DNA from: Dipteronia dyeriana | Taxonomy: Eukaryota > Streptophyta > Magnoliopsida > Sapindales > Sapindaceae | Length of the DNA: 64,000 nt | Direction of reading: 5' to 3' | Assembly (NCBI GenBank): GCA_032871835.1 | Contig: CM065297.1 | Location: forward strand, 65,397,253 to 65,461,252 | Program-made: the position numbers and the translations under genes | Notes under the pieces: generated by a model | Told to the model about the DNA's origin: nothing | Database searches by the model: none | Seen by the model: the letters and a program-made list of their open reading frames with translations, nothing else | In this document: positions 20,961 to 34,322 of the stretch, one piece after another | Layout of the letters: each line of letters begins with the position of its first letter | How positions within the stretch are numbered: the stretch's first letter is position 1

Positions 20961-21949
20961 TTGCTAGAAGCAATTCTTTCTTAAGCTCTTGATTCTTTCC
21001 TATTGTTAGACAACCTAGCACCTAGCTCCTCGAACCTGTTCACAAGCCCGACTTGTAGTTGTATGGCATATTCCGATAGAAGACTTGTGCTTGATACAAT
21101 GCTTGACTCTTTATTCTCACCAAATATCCTACATGTATCATTAACCTTGCCTTTTCCCTTGTATGACATAAAAACCATATGTTTTTCACAAAACTTCTCT
21201 GAGAAAGGAAAACGCACATCACCATCTAGCTTTGGAACTCCAAGCACTATACACAAGTAATAGATAAACCCAAAAATGAAAGCTTTTTTTCCAATCTATC
21301 TGAACATGCTGCATTCTCAATGTGCTATATCAAAAGGTCACCAAGGTTTAAGAGCTTGTTGGTAACCAATGCATACACAATCTTGATTTTTTTTCTTTGT
21401 TGAGCTCAGTTGCATTTGTAGAACCTACAAGATTGGCACAAACAAAGAAATGTCAAAAGGCACTCACTTGGTTAACTCACTTTGGCTAATAAAAGCTCTC
21501 TTCCCCCACTCAAATCAACTATAATCACATAGTCCTCCCCATCAAATCTAGAAGTTCAGTATTGTCCACATCTAAAAGTTCAATATTGTCCACATCATAA
21601 AATGATACTTTCTGAGGAAACTCTAAAGGTTTTTCCTCTAATGCTTATCAAGGCATTCTCAAAGGTTGTACTTTCCTTGTATTCAAAATAGAATTCTCTA
21701 ACCAAGCTCTCATTTACAACCCCAATTGAATTCAACCATGAAACCCATTGCCATTCAAAAATAATATGATGAATGTATGAACCCTCACACAAATCTACAC
21801 CTCTTTCTTAAATAAGTTTCATTTTCCCCATGCCACCCACCAGTTTCAACCTATTGGTTTTGGACTTTTTAAAGGTTGAAGAGGTAGTTTTGTGTTTATC
21901 TATGGGTTTTGTATAATGCATAAGACCGAAAACTTTGTTTCTTCTCATT
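20960..21949 (-). pseudogene. S1 env-position ORF with plant-transposon-protein-like domain
   Basis: Starting at 21949 the minus strand reads MRRNKVFGLMHY with a basic Ser/Thr-rich N-terminus. After one stop it continues GVDLCEGSYIHHIIFEWQWVSW and VVNESLVREFYFEYKE...VSSESI (21792-21595), and then, through stops and a shift, IVYALVTNKLLNLGDLL and LGVPKLDGDVRFPFSEKF (21400-21180). This order resembles the putative plant transposon protein domain found in retroelement ORFs. Function is not known; the position downstream of gag and the polypurine tracts fits an env-like ORF, but that is inference. At least three disruptions. Confidence 0.55.
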
Positions 21950-22186
21950 GCTTTGCGATGATTACCAACACAAAAACACATGAGTGGAAAAGAAAATCAA
22001 AGTGAGTTAGTAATCAATATAGAAATGGATATCATGAAATCATGAATCTTAGAGCATATCGAGGGAATATAAGTTAAGTACAATGCAATACAAGATTCAA
22101 AAATTTTGAATAATCAATATGCCAACAAATAAACCAATTAAATTATGTGAACATATCATATAAGAGAATAAAGTTTAGCATACTAT

Positions 22187-22200
22187 GCTCCCCCTTGATC
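22187..22200 (-). other. Polypurine motif in S1
   Basis: The minus strand reads GATCAAGGGGGAGC. A second A/G tract, ATAAAAAAAAGGGGCTTAG, lies at about 22621-22641. Repeated AAGGGGGAG motifs near the 3' end are a hallmark of Sireviruses. Confidence 0.6.
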
Positions 22201-23731
22201 GATGCTCTATCTAATATCAAGATAGAATATTGTTCACAATGATATTCACACAATCACACATTCACGCAATTTTAAAAGAAATTCAACAAAATAAGCTCCA
22301 CAGACTATGAGAGATACACCGAGATTTTTAATTTCTCTCATAATTCTTCTTAAATTGCTAGAATATCAAAATACTTATAAACAAAAGTGTGTGAATTTTG
22401 CTTCAAGCATATGTAGAGGAGTAACTTGATAATCAACATGCAAATCATATCAACGTCTATTCATCTAAAGCTTTTCCATAAAAGGTCAAACCGATGATAA
22501 TCCAGAATTTTTTGCTATTAAGAGAATATAATTTCAACATAAAAGCATGTGTGGCATGTGGCTCATCATTCAATTTTTATTTTTCAACCTGAGCAAACTT
22601 GATTTTCAACAATACTCCTCTAAGCCCCTTTTTTTTATTTAGGCTTGAATCAAAAAAAAAATTGATTCTTTCTTTTTCAACACATCTTTGATTTTTTTTT
22701 CTAACATAAACATAAACTCTTAATGATGGCTTTCACTCATCATAATGGTGTAGCCCTCTCACACATTGGGAGAATTCAAAACAAAAATGTGTAGCTCTTT
22801 TCAAGAAGGTGCTCTTTGAATTATATTTAGTTGCCGAAGCAAAATAGATACTAACCATAGGTCATCTTAAATGTACTAGTCATAGGACTTCAAGGCGTAT
22901 CCACAACTTACATATATTCAAACTCTACTTACTCAACAAACAAACAAGAGAAGCAAAGTGCATTTTTGAAACCAAAATTAATGGCTTACAAGCACATGAT
23001 CTAAAAGCAATGCAAAGAGATTTACTTAAGATCATTACTTCTCAAGAGAGTAGATTTCAAGGAATATGAAGCTCATATTTTTTAAAAACATGCCACTCAT
23101 CATTTAAACAAACAATTCACACATCATGTTAAAGACCTTTGCGAACAACATCACTAAGAGATCTTTAGAAAGCAAATGTCAATGAGAACCATAAGAACAC
23201 TATACTTAGTTCTCTAATATAACATGCTTCATGATGAAATACAAATAATGAGTTGAGAGATAAAATAATAAAGAATGCAAGCATTAGGATATAGAAATAA
23301 CTTAGCAAGAATGCAAACATTAGGATATAGAAATACCTTATTAAGCATTTTTCATCAAATGTAAAGTCTTCGCTCTTTTTATGAGCTCTCTCAGCTTATT
23401 TGTCCTTATGATAGAAAGTTATTGATGTTTCATACCAAGAGAATAAAAATTTAACATTTCAACTCAAACATTTATAAAATTGACTTTCTTTAAAAGTCGT
23501 AACAAAATTCCATCACCATATAGATTTCAAAAATGGACTTCTCTTAAAGGCAATCAATAGATTTTGACCATCATAACAAATATGTGAGGTAGCTAAGTTC
23601 ATGCAAGTTCTAGAGAAACAAAGCTAGCTAGCTGAATCTCTCAACAACTTGACACTAATCTTGATGCTAACTCACACGTGTAACTTACACTAATGGTAAG
23701 AACACTCACCCTTGAACCATTTGGTCTTAGG
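22201..23731. other. S1 non-coding AT-rich stretch
   Basis: I see no gene here on either strand; short frames lack known motifs. In a full Sirevirus, pol would lie between gag and the polypurine motifs; here only about 1.1 kb separates gag from the motif at 22640 and it shows no integrase, RT or RNase H block. Confidence 0.6.
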
Positions 23732-24903
23732 TTAACTTACACAAAAATCATGATCATATTTGACTTTAATGTTGAACCGAGAATGAAGATCTTCAACAAT
23801 CTGATTCAAAAGAATATCATTGATACCCATCTCCTCAAGATTATTAGCAGCACATGCTTTGTCAAGTCTCTCATAACCAACAAACTTCTTCATCCAATTT
23901 TTTTTAACATGCATCTTAGAAACATCATGCTTATCAACATATAACACCTTATCATGCTTCAACTTAAGGTCAATCTCTTTATCTCTAGATGCATTTCCAA
24001 TTTTGCAAATTTCAATGTTCCTATAACACCTTGGTTTGATATGACCAATGGTATTACAAAAATGACAAATAGGAATAAATGATGAGGTTGTACCTTGTGG
24101 AAATTGAAGAAGTAGTGAGAGTTTGTGAAGATACCTTGTCTTTATTTTTACCTTTAGCTTTGGAAAGATTATTCTTGGGAGACTTCCTGGTCTTTTTATT
24201 CTTAGTCTTTCTTTAAGAAGGTGGTGCTATCACAAGCTTCTCGTCGCCTTGCATGATGCTAGATTCTCCTTAAGGTTGAGCAAGATCCATGATATTCTCT
24301 ATGTCGGTCAAACCATTAACTAAGTCTTTGATACCTTGCTTAGAAATGTTGATCTCCTCAATATATTCTTGCTCTCTAACCTTCATGATAGATACAATCT
24401 TCTTGTAATCAAAGACAAGTCTTTCAACCTCAATTAGCCTTTTCATGATGTCATTCTTTTTGCACATGAGTATATTAGAGGTTTCAACAAACTCATCCAC
24501 TTGAGTTTTGAACAAATCATCTTTCTTATTAACCTCTCTCAAAGCTTCATATCTTTGCTCCTCAAGACTCCTAATCTTGTTCATAAGATTGAGATTGGTG
24601 TATTCGAACATGTATCTTTTTGATGACTTTAATCAATCTTCTTATCCACAGAAACTGTACAATCATTCTCTAGCTTTGTGAAAGAAGCCGTAAGAATAAC
24701 AAAGTGGCTAATATGTTCTTCTTCACTTGAAGACCCATCACTAGAGCTTTCCTCTTCACTAGAGCTATCATCACTCCATGTAGCCAGCATTGCTTTTCCA
24801 TTTTATCCTTATTAGATTTCCCATTATGACAAACCGTAGCATTTTGACCAAACTTCTTAAATTTGAAGCATTGATCCTCTTTGGTATTCTTTACATGGCC
24901 ATT
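23732..24903 (-). pseudogene. S1 gag, C-terminal half
   Basis: At 24903-24790 is a decayed first zinc knuckle, CFKFKKFGQNATVC (second Cys and His lost), then an acidic Ser-rich linker. The frame 24611-24270 (113 codons) is a coiled coil (IRSLEEQRYEALREVNKK...). At about 24065-24022 an intact second knuckle, CHFCNTIGHIKPRC (CX2CX4HX4C), is visible, followed by the VKKNWMKK segment that normally precedes the protease. After 23732 homology ends. Joined to 27593-28429 before LTR B inserted. Confidence 0.8.
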
Positions 24904-27592
24904 TGAAATTGTACAAACGCGGCTAAATTGCCTTAAGCTAACCTATAGGAGGGGGTGAATAGGTTTTTTACACCTTTTTTTATCCCTTGAAAACAAACTT
25001 TATTTTGTCCCTCTAGCTGGCTTTGGATATCAATACATAAAATAATAGAGCATATTCGACTAAGTAATATGTATTATCAAGTTAAATATTGTCGAACGAG
25101 CTTACAAGTTGTAAGTGAGAGATTAAAAAAAACTAACTAACATACAATACTTGTATTCTCATTAATATTCAATACTTACAAGTATTCTTCCAAAAGCTAT
25201 TAGATACAAATATGTTTAATATACAAGTACAAATACATTTACAATATTGATCATTTGAAGTGCTTGTGAATCACATATTACAAACATCTTGTCTTATAAA
25301 GATATCTAACAATGAAACTTGTAGAACAAGATACAAACATACACATACAAATATATGAGAGGGATAGAAAGAATTAACACTTCATGTTTTTATATGGCAA
25401 AACCTCCATAAAGAAAATATCCACGGGTTGAATACAACCATTGGGTACTTTTATTGGAAAGTAGATAAGAAATTCTTCAAAAGTGACCAACATATAACGC
25501 GCTTTCTATGGGACTCTACATCTACCCAACCCCTATTGGTAGATTGGAAATTCCTCAAAAGTGATCAACAAGTGACTCACTTTCTATTGGAGTTCACTCT
25601 AACCAACACCGTTAAGAAGTTGAAAATTATACTAGAATGATCAACAAATGACTCACCCTATCCATGGACTCAATCGCATTTTAACATCCCGGGTCTACCA
25701 ATAAAAATCATCTTTCTATCCAAGGCACCCATTCCTCTAGAAAGTCTCCCAAGGTTGATTATTCGTGTCCTAATCAAGACTCCTTGCTTGGCTATCCGGA
25801 CCACATGTCCTTAACAAGACTTCATTCCTTTTACAAGGACTTCCTATGTGATTAATGAATGCATAAATGCAAAGAAGCACTCAACATATAATGTGATGAT
25901 CAAACATATCTTATGGGAACTAGATATATGCATGAAAGATCATAAACAAATGCAGTCCAGTTACTAAACATGAATGATATTTTTAGAGCACGTGAAAACA
26001 TTAAAAACACATTTAATCTCGAGAATCAATCATGAAACTAAAACTTGAATCAAATCATGAACACTTAGCACATTCAAGGTTTTAGTCAGATACACAAAAA
26101 TATGCTAGAATCATGTGAAAAAATCAATTAAGTTTTCTAGCAAAAATCTAGAGCATATTTCATTCAATATATTCAATTAAAACCAAAATAGCTCTAAGAC
26201 ATCAATCACATGTGTTACTCTAACACATGTAGAGACTGTTTTATCACAAAATCAATCATTCAAAGTTCATAAAACAGTCCTAAATAGAAGCTAGAAAAAT
26301 ACAATCTCAAATATGTAAAAACATAGGCAAAATCAAAAACCTAACTCAACATGTGAGATTTCACTTGATTCTCTCTTAGCTTCAATAGAGTCTAAAACTC
26401 TAACAAAACTATATAGAAGACACATACATCGATGGAAGAAGAAAGCCCAAGATAATTGAACACATTTAAGAGCAAAAACTCATGAAGAAATTCAATACCT
26501 TAAGTGATAATGTTCAATCCCGTTTTTTAGTGTAGAACCACCAAAAATAGCATTCAAAACTCTTCAAACCTTCTTGAAATAGATGAAGAATTGAAAGATG
26601 AACACTCACCAATTCAAATCACTGAAAACGGAGTTCAAATGAAAAAGATTTTGTGTTTGGAAGGTGAGAAAAATTGAGAGAAAATTTTCCAATTTTTCTG
26701 CACACTAACCTCTTCAACTTCTTCAAATGAAAATGTGAGAGGGAAGTGATATTTAAAGAATAGGGAAACAAATGAGAGAAATGACTAAAATGCCTCATTG
26801 CCTACTGAATCCTAGAGATGGTGTGTGGGCATCTCAGGGGCAGCAAGGCATCTTGCCTGAGATGGCCACACACTATCTCGGGAAGATAGGCTTTGATGGC
26901 CTTTGGCCATCACTCCACTCCCTTGTGCTCCTCTTGCATTTTTTAGCCGTTCTCCGACCTCTGAACTCCAAATTCAAATCAATTTTTGGATTACGAACCA
27001 AGACCCCCTTATGCACATGGAAATCTATGAAACTTAGACTAGAAATTATGAATTCAACTCGATATATAGAGATAAAGACAATGCATGCAACATAACCAGA
27101 ATGTATTGTAACTCTTGACTCATAACTTGAAATCAAATGTATCAGTAACCAAAATGATTGGAACGCAATAAGTAAAAATATAATACCAAAATCAAGTCCA
27201 AAGTCCATGTTATTTGAACTTATAAACATGCAAATATATTTCACACAAGAATGCTTATTTAATAGACATTGTCCAAATGCAAGCAATTCTCCAAAACTAA
27301 ACAATTTAGTACTAATGCATGAGCATTCAATATCAAGTGTGTGAATGTTTTATACAAAATAAGCACAACGATGTAGGGACACATATGGATGCATTGTGTG
27401 TGTATGACTATCCTTGTAAGAGAAATAAGGTCTTAATATACCTTTGTAGATCAATGAAGCAAATTTCTCTTTGATGACTTGAACTTGCTTGATAGGTTGT
27501 CATATCTTCTTTGAAGCTTGAATCATCATCAACTTTAAGATAAATAATCAATATAACTTAAATATTGCTTTGATATGGAATTAATACCAACA
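24904..27592 (-). mobile_element. Solo LTR B of the Sirevirus family, inside S1 gag
   Basis: This is a 2689-bp LTR. On the minus strand it starts TGTTGGTATTAATTCC at 27592 and ends ACAATTTCA at 24904. It interrupts S1 gag between the basic linker (27593 onward) and the first zinc knuckle. No primer site or internal sequence accompanies it, so it is a solo LTR made by LTR-LTR recombination. Flanks CCATT (24899-24903) and CCAAC (27593-27597) share three of five bases and may be a decayed target duplication. TATA-like TTTAAATATCAC (minus) lies at about 26760-26749. Palindromes (ATGGCC-TTT-GGCCAT at 26896-26910) precede it. Confidence 0.82.
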
Positions 27593-28429
27593 CCAACCAA
27601 AAATTTAGCATCACTCTTATCATTCCTTGGAGTAGATGACTTCTTGACTTCCATTTTCTTAAAGAACTTACCGATAGGCTTGGCACCTCTTCTCAATAAC
27701 TTCTTAAACTTTCTAATCAAGATTGACATCTCCTCATCCTCATATCCGCTTTATTAATCAATGGCCTTGAAAGCAATACCCTTATTGTTTTACTTTAGGT
27801 TTTAAGCTGATTTCATATGTTTGAAGTGATCCAAGAAATTCGTTGATGCACATGCAATCAACATCCTTACTTTCCTTAATGGTCGTCACCTTTGCCTTGA
27901 ACCTCTTAGGTAAAGAACTAAGAATCTTCCAATTTAGTCATTCTATTAAGATAGGCACACTAAGTGCTTCACATTGGTTAGATATGATTAGAAGTTCGAA
28001 TTGAAAGTCTTCAAACACATCTTCACTCATTTGCAAGTTTTTGAATTTGGATGTTAGCATTTGAAGCATCGATTTTGTTACCGCCAATGTTCCCTCATTG
28101 GTAGCTTCTAAAGTATCCCATGCCTCCTTGGCGGACTCATGGTTTTGAATGTAGGAGAATTGATACCCAACAACTCCTTCAAAAATGGCATTCATGGCAT
28201 GGTGATGCCACTTGGCAACCTCAAAATCATTGACTGTCCATCCACTCCTTGGTTTGGAAATTATGGAGCCATCATCCAATGTCTTACTTGGAGGTGTGTA
28301 ACCCTCGTCCACTACCATCCATGCTCTCTCAACAATAAAGTAGATATAGACTTTCATCCTTAACTTCCAAAAATCATAGTTATGTCTTTTAAGTAATGGA
28401 GGCCTCAAGTTTGAAGCTCCCTCTGCCAT
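27593..28429 (-). pseudogene. S1 gag, N-terminal half
   Basis: The start is at 28429: MAEGASNLRPPLLKRHNYDF, followed by WKLRMKVYI, the DUF4219/UBN2-type gag of copia elements, running 163 codons to 27938 (AKEAWDTLEATNEGT, VTKSMLQMLTSKFKNLQMSE). After a stop it continues in 27729-27593 with SILIRKFKKLLRRGAK, a basic linker. The start codon is chosen because it directly follows the primer site by about 85 nt and matches family length. Interrupted at 27593 by LTR B. Confidence 0.88.
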
Positions 28430-28514
28430 TATCTCTTCTTATAACACCATAGCTTCAAAGCTTTGTACCTAACCTTGAGATGAGCTAGATCTTGTTAATT
28501 ACGTCTAATGACAT

Positions 28515-28527
28515 GCTTTGATACCAA
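28515..28527 (-). other. S1 primer-binding site
   Basis: The minus strand reads TTGGTATCAAAGC, one change from TTGGTATCAGAGC, the complement of initiator tRNA-Met used by plant copia elements. It lies one base inside the LTR C end at 28529 and proves that LTR C is the 5' LTR of S1. Confidence 0.9.
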
Positions 28528-28528
28528 T

Positions 28529-31500
28529 TGAAATATATAATTATGGTTAAATTGCCTATAGCTAACCTAGAGAGGGGTAAATAGGTTTTGCACATTTTTT
28601 TCAATCCCTTGCTACAAACAAATGTTTGCCCCTCTAGATAACATCTATCACAACATTTAAAGCAAATGAAAGCAAACATAGACTATTTACAAGCATTCTC
28701 AAATAATCAAGTCAAGTTAAAAGTTTATAACTTGCAAGTGAAGTAGAAATACTCAAAAACACAAATCAACAAGTACTTATGTACATATATACATTACAAA
28801 AAAGACCTAGTACTAAACAGTAATGTATCATATACACAATGTTTAACTTACAAAAGTAAAAATATATACAACTATGATCAAATGAGTTGTTTGCATATCA
28901 CACTTTTATAAATCCTATTATACAAAGATATCAAGAAGAATTATTCAAACAAGATTCATACAAACACATATAAAATTTAAGGAGATAGAGATAGAGACAC
29001 TTGACATATGATTTTTACGTGGTAAAACCTCTGAAGAGGAAACATCCATAACCATCGGCAAACCGAAAATGTGACTATCACACCTCTAGGAAGCAACTTC
29101 CTATCCAAGACACTCACGTCTCTAGGAAGATTCTGCGCACGAAATTTTGGATCCTCTGGATCCTAGTCAAGACTTCTTGGTTAGCTATCTGGATCCTCTC
29201 CATCCTAGCTAAGACTTCCCTGCTTTATTATCTGGATTCTTCTGATCCTAACCAAGACTTCTTGCTTAGCTATCTAGATCCTTCCGATCTTAGCCGTTAC
29301 TTCATGCCTTTCAAATGTATTTTCTAGGTGTGATCATGAATGCAAAATGCAAACAAGCATGCAACATAGAACATGATGATCAACATATTCTAAGAAACTA
29401 GAAATAAACAATGAGAACACGATGTATTATTTTCTAGTTTGCAATCCTATAACAATGCAATCATTCAAATGATGCATGTACATACAAAATGTATGGATTA
29501 AGTACACTTCATGAGGAACTAGACATGGAATCAAAGTACACAAATCAAAGTTTTCTGGTTACCATACATGAATAATATTCTAGAACATATGAAACACCAA
29601 AAACACATTTAATTCCTAGATATATTCATGCAACTAAAACTTGAATCAAAATACATACATTAAGCACATATTCATGGTTTTAGTAATAAACAAAAACATG
29701 CTAGATTCACAAGTTACGTTCAATTAAAATCTAGCAAATATTTAGAGCATATTCTTCTCACAATAGTCAGTTAAAATCAAAATAGCTCTAAATACAATAT
29801 CAAATATGCTTATCTTATATATGTTCAACTATAAATACCTAGTATATGTAGAGACTATTTATCTTTAAAATTCAAACAATTGAAGCATAAATAGTCCTAG
29901 ATTGATAGCTAGCACAATAGAAAACACAAGCATGTGAAAACATAGGTTTGAAGAAAACCTAACTCAACATGCATGTTTCTAGTAAAGCTCATCTAGCTAC
30001 AATAGAGTCTCTAACTCTAATAAAATTTTACAGAAATAATATACACATATAGAAGAAGAAAACCCAAGGTAATTGAAGTCTTTGAAGATCAAAACTCAAG
30101 AAATTAATCAATACCATAAGAAAAATGTTCAGTTTCGGATTTTGGTGAAGAGACACCAGAAATCTTAAAAAAATCACCTCAAAATCTCTTAGAAATGATA
30201 GAGGACTATCTTACAAAGATTCTCCAACTTGAATAACTCAAATCGGACTCTGAATGTGAAAGTTACGGTGTTTGGAAGTTGAGAAAATTTTTGCTTGTTT
30301 TTGTTAGGTTTTAAATTTGTGTTTGCTTGATTCCATAACAAAACTCTCTTACTTTGTAATATTTTAGTTGATTAGGTGGTTTGTGGAATGGTTAAGATTC
30401 AAAAGAAGAAGAGCAACTACTCATGCAAAGTTCTTCTTCAAGAGAAACGTTGCTTGCTTAGATGCAAAGGTATCAAGATTCTTCTTCCTCTTACAAGACG
30501 TATAAGGCACACACACATTGCATCCATATGTGTCCCTATATCATTGTGTTCATTTTGTATAACACATTCACACACTTGATATTGAATTCTCATGCATTGG
30601 TGCTAAACTGACTAGTTTTGTAGATTGCATGTTTGTGAACTATGTACAAGTGATAGCATTCTTATGTGTTATGTGTTTGTATGTATATGTTACATGGACC
30701 TTGGACTTGAATTTGGTATTACATTGTTCCTTATTAAGTTTGGTAATTCCGGGTACTCATACATTTGATTTCGAGTTTCGTGTTAAGAGTTACAAAACTT
30801 TCTGATCATTTTACATGCATTGTCTTCATCTTCATATATCGAGTCAAATTCATTATTTCTAGTAAAAGTTTCATAGACATCCATATGTGTGAGAGAGTCC
30901 AAGTTTGTAATCCACAAACGGATTCGAATTTGGAGTTCGAAGGCCGGAGAACGGTTGAAGAACGTAAAGAGAGAACAAAGGGAAGTGGTGATGGCCGAAG
31001 GCCATCAAGCCACACCTCCCCGAGATGGCGTGTGGCCATCTCAGAAGGCCATCCTTTTACCCCTAAGATGCCCACATGCCATCTTGGGGAAAGAAGTAGG
31101 CTTCCTTTCCTTTTTATTTTATTTGCCTCCCTTTCTCTCATAAGTTGAATTAGTTGAAGAAGTTGAAGATTGAATACCACATGTGCAGAAAAAGTTTCTT
31201 CAAACTTTTGATTTTTTGCTTTTGTGATATCTCTTTCAATTAAATGCCAATTTAGTTGATTTAAAAACAAAAATTGAGTGTCTTCAAGATATATACAAAC
31301 CCCAAGCAATTTCAAAACCAAAGGATGTCTTGATTTTTTTCAGTGTCCATATTTCTACTAAAAAATTCATCATTTGTTGGTGGTTAATCATTTTCTTCTA
31401 TGATCTTCGTCATGAATGTTCTTATTTGATTAAGAAGAATGACTAGGGTGATTTCGATTTCATTTTATGGTTTGTTTGATTGATTTTTGAGTTTAGCTTG

Positions 31501-33330
31501 TGTATTGTTCAAATGAATATGTCTTAGCTAAACTTGACTAGTATGAACTTGATTCTAGAAATCTTATTGTATCGTTGATTGCTAGATTTAATTTCATTTT
31601 CTAAGAACTAGGTAATATTTGATTGATATTTCATTTTCTCTTATCTAGCTCTTAGTTGATAACATGCTTAGATTTCTAGATATATTTATGATTGATCTTT
31701 GATAGACTTATGTAGTTGTCTTGTTGCATGTTCATAGAGTTTTATTTGATCAACATTCTCTAATTGCTTGTGATTGCATCATGATTGCATGTGTGCACTT
31801 CACTTAGACCATTGCCATGTAAGAGGATGAAGTCTCTTGATAGAGTGATTGAAGATTTAACTTGAGCAAGAATTCTTAGCTAGAGTCTGAAGAACTCAGA
31901 TAGTTAAGCAATGAGACTTGTCTAGGATTAGGAGAATCCGGATAGACAAGCAAGAAATCTTCCTAGAGGAAAAAGTTCCTTTGATAGGAAGATGCTTTCG
32001 AAGGGTGTGTTTGTCACATCTTGGATAGGAAGTAGGCAAAGTGATTCTCTAGGCCCAAAGGTAGAGTGAGGGCGATAGCTTGGAGAGCATATCATGGGTT
32101 GATTGCTTGTGAGTGTGTACCTCTTATTCTGTATAGTGGATTATGATTTGTCGGTGGTTATGGTATCAACCCATGGATGTTTCCTCTTTTGAGGTTTTAC
32201 CACGTAAAGATCTCTTGTGTTGTTATAGCAATTTTTAATTCCTTTTTATACTTGTTTTTTAATTGCTTTAATCCTTGTTAAATTGCCTTCATATTGAGTT
32301 GTTGAAGCAATCATATTGTAAGAATTTCTAAGTGTGTTTTTAAATTGTTTAATTTTTGAAAGAAGTTTAAAATTTGAGCCTATACAAATTCACCCCCCCC
32401 CCCACCTAGGTATATTTGCACTATAAAGACTAGGGAATTTTTAGTTTTTTAGAATTTTCTTCTTAAATGAAAAAATGGAGGGAAAGTGGTATTTAAAAGA
32501 AAGAGATAAGAGAGAGATATATAAGACCACCAATGGAGGGCTGCCACCTCAACCTCTAGTGGAGGCACCTCACCTCCATGGGGGAAGAGGGCATCCCTTC
32601 CCTTGGACGCCACGTGCCTTGACGGGGAAGGGGTGCAAATGGCAAATTTGCCATTACCTCCTCCCTCGCGTACCACTCGCGTTCTTCGACCAAATTTTGG
32701 CCTTCAAACTCCGATTTTGAATCTGTTTATGTATTATGAACCATGACTCCCTCATGCATATGGATGACTATGAAACTTTGACCAAAAGATAAGAATTCAA
32801 CTCGATACATGAAGACAAAGACAATGCATGGTAAGTGACCGAAAAGTTTCATAACTTCCAATTCGGAACTGGAAAACTAATGAATGAGTAACCGAAATGA
32901 CTGGAAATCAATGAGAATAATGTGAGAATAATTTCAAGTTTGATATAACGCAAATACAAACAAATAAATACATGAAAACATAAGTATGTTGTTTCCTAGA
33001 TATAGTCCTAGAACATGCAATATACAAATTTTACCAATTTAAATCTAATGCATGTTTATACATTAATATGTGTGTGTGTGTGTATGTGTTATACCAATTC
33101 AGCACAATGATGCAGGAACACGTATGAATGCAACATGTGTATGTGTGCCTAAGCCTTGTACAATGAATAAGCTCTTAATATACTTTTGTGAAGCAATGGA
33201 GCTCGTTCCTCTTGAAGACTTATTTTTTCTTGACATGTTGTCCAACTTCCTTGAAGCTTGATAAACCGTGAGTCTTAGACAACAAATCAATACAAAGGAA
33301 ATTTTGTTTTTGTAAGGAATTATTCCAACA
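28529..33330 (-). mobile_element. S1 5' LTR C, interrupted by LTR D
   Basis: The minus strand starts TGTTGGAATAATTCC at 33330 and ends TATATTTCA at 28529. Removing LTR D (30302-32443) leaves about 2.65 kb, matching LTR B. Homology to B runs through 30300 and resumes at 32449 with TTAGAATTTTCTTC...GTGGTATTTAAAAG, the TATA region in minus orientation. A U5 hairpin motif (minus) lies at 29053-29014. Four diverged 40-bp tandem units occupy 29150-29310. Confidence 0.82.
30302..32443 (+). mobile_element. Solo LTR D (plus orientation), nested in LTR C
   Basis: This is a 2142-bp LTR of the same broad family as A-C but opposite in orientation to C. It starts TGTTAGGTTTT and ends near AATTTTTA; GTTTT flanks it on both sides (30297-30301 and 32444-32448), a plausible 5-bp target duplication. 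The terminal dinucleotide TA instead of CA suggests a mutation or a slightly wrong end. It carries the palindromes (ATGGCC-GAA-GGCCAT 30991-31005; GAGATGGC-GTGTG-GCCATCTC 31022-31042), the tandem units, the U5 hairpin (32171-32206) and C11 near the end. Confidence 0.75.
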
Positions 33331-34320
33331 AGACTCAAGAACCTAACATAATCAAGAAAATAAATGTTAATCCTAAGCAAGATGAACATAGAAATGAAAC
33401 TAATTGTTGTAAACCATGTTCAAGTTACATAGTTATGAAACCAATGAAGACCTATGGTTAGATAAGGCTTGAATGATACTATATGCTCATGGGAACGTGT
33501 TTGGTTGAGTAAAGATTAATTCTTGAATCTCTCTCTCTCTCTTGAAGTCAATTTCTCTCACTAAAGATATGATTTTCAGAGCTCCCTAGTTCAAAATGGG
33601 AAAGAAGATGATGTATTTATAGGGAAAATACGAGTTGCTGGTGAAAATATAAAATTGCCCTTAAATGGCAATTTGGTGGTTAGCTATACCGTTGTTTGAT
33701 CACGACGCATTAGGTGTGATTTAGCAGTCACATTTGGAGGATAGGTTGACTATCGATTCAACCATAAAAGGTGGATAGAATCACCAGGAATGATTCGGCG
33801 GTCTGAACGACAGTTAGATATGCCACTGATTTAACCACAGAATGAGGATAAAATCTATTTCTTCAAACGTCAGTCCAATTCAGTAGTCAGGCTGACTACT
33901 AAATCAATCATCAAATCTCAGCATAGGGAATCCTCACCAATTGATCAACGTGCAAAAACAAAGCACATCATTATGCATGCACGGACAATTTTGATCAACA
34001 AACGGAAAAAGAAATGCATAGAACACAACCATACTTAGAACTAACACAAATAAGCATGTGTGAGAAGTGTAAAGAAGAAAACACATATAAAAGATTGATG
34101 CACAAATGCAAAATGTGTAAGGCATTCATGAGAGAGTGTGTGCATGTGTGTGTAACTAGTCTCTTCATAAAAGTTAAGCAAGTGATATACCTTTGTAGTA
34201 CTCCTGAGGTCACGGAGCTGCTTGAGAGCTTGTCATCAAAAGCCTAAGCTACCAATTACAAAACATCCTCAAATGTGGGTTGTCATGAAATAAGGCAATC
34301 ATAAAAATAAGGTCCTTACA
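33331..34320 (-). mobile_element. S2 3' LTR, U3 side only
   Basis: The LTR starts (minus) TGTAAGGACCTTATT at 34320, directly after the polypurine tract. A CCTATAAATAC TATA box lies at 33624-33614 (minus). It stops at 33331 where S1 LTR C begins, so U5 is missing. It is a different LTR family from A-D. A short stretch after its start (AGTACTACAAAGGTATAT...) resembles LTR B and C starts. Confidence 0.7.
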
Positions 34321-34322
34321 AT

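Larger units (their letters stand above)
20960..33330 (-). mobile_element. Sirevirus element S1, without pol
   Basis: On the minus strand: 5' LTR C (33330-28529, containing LTR D), primer site (28527-28515), gag (28429-27593 and 24903-23732, split by LTR B), a 1.5-kb non-coding stretch with polypurine motifs, and an env-position ORF (21949-20960). No protease, integrase or RT is detectable between gag and the polypurine motifs. A 3' LTR is not found; the left end fuses to G2 gag near 20960. Its right end sits inside the LTR of S2 (33331). Sireviruses are a plant Ty1/copia lineage marked by multiple polypurine tracts and sometimes env-like genes. Confidence 0.78.
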
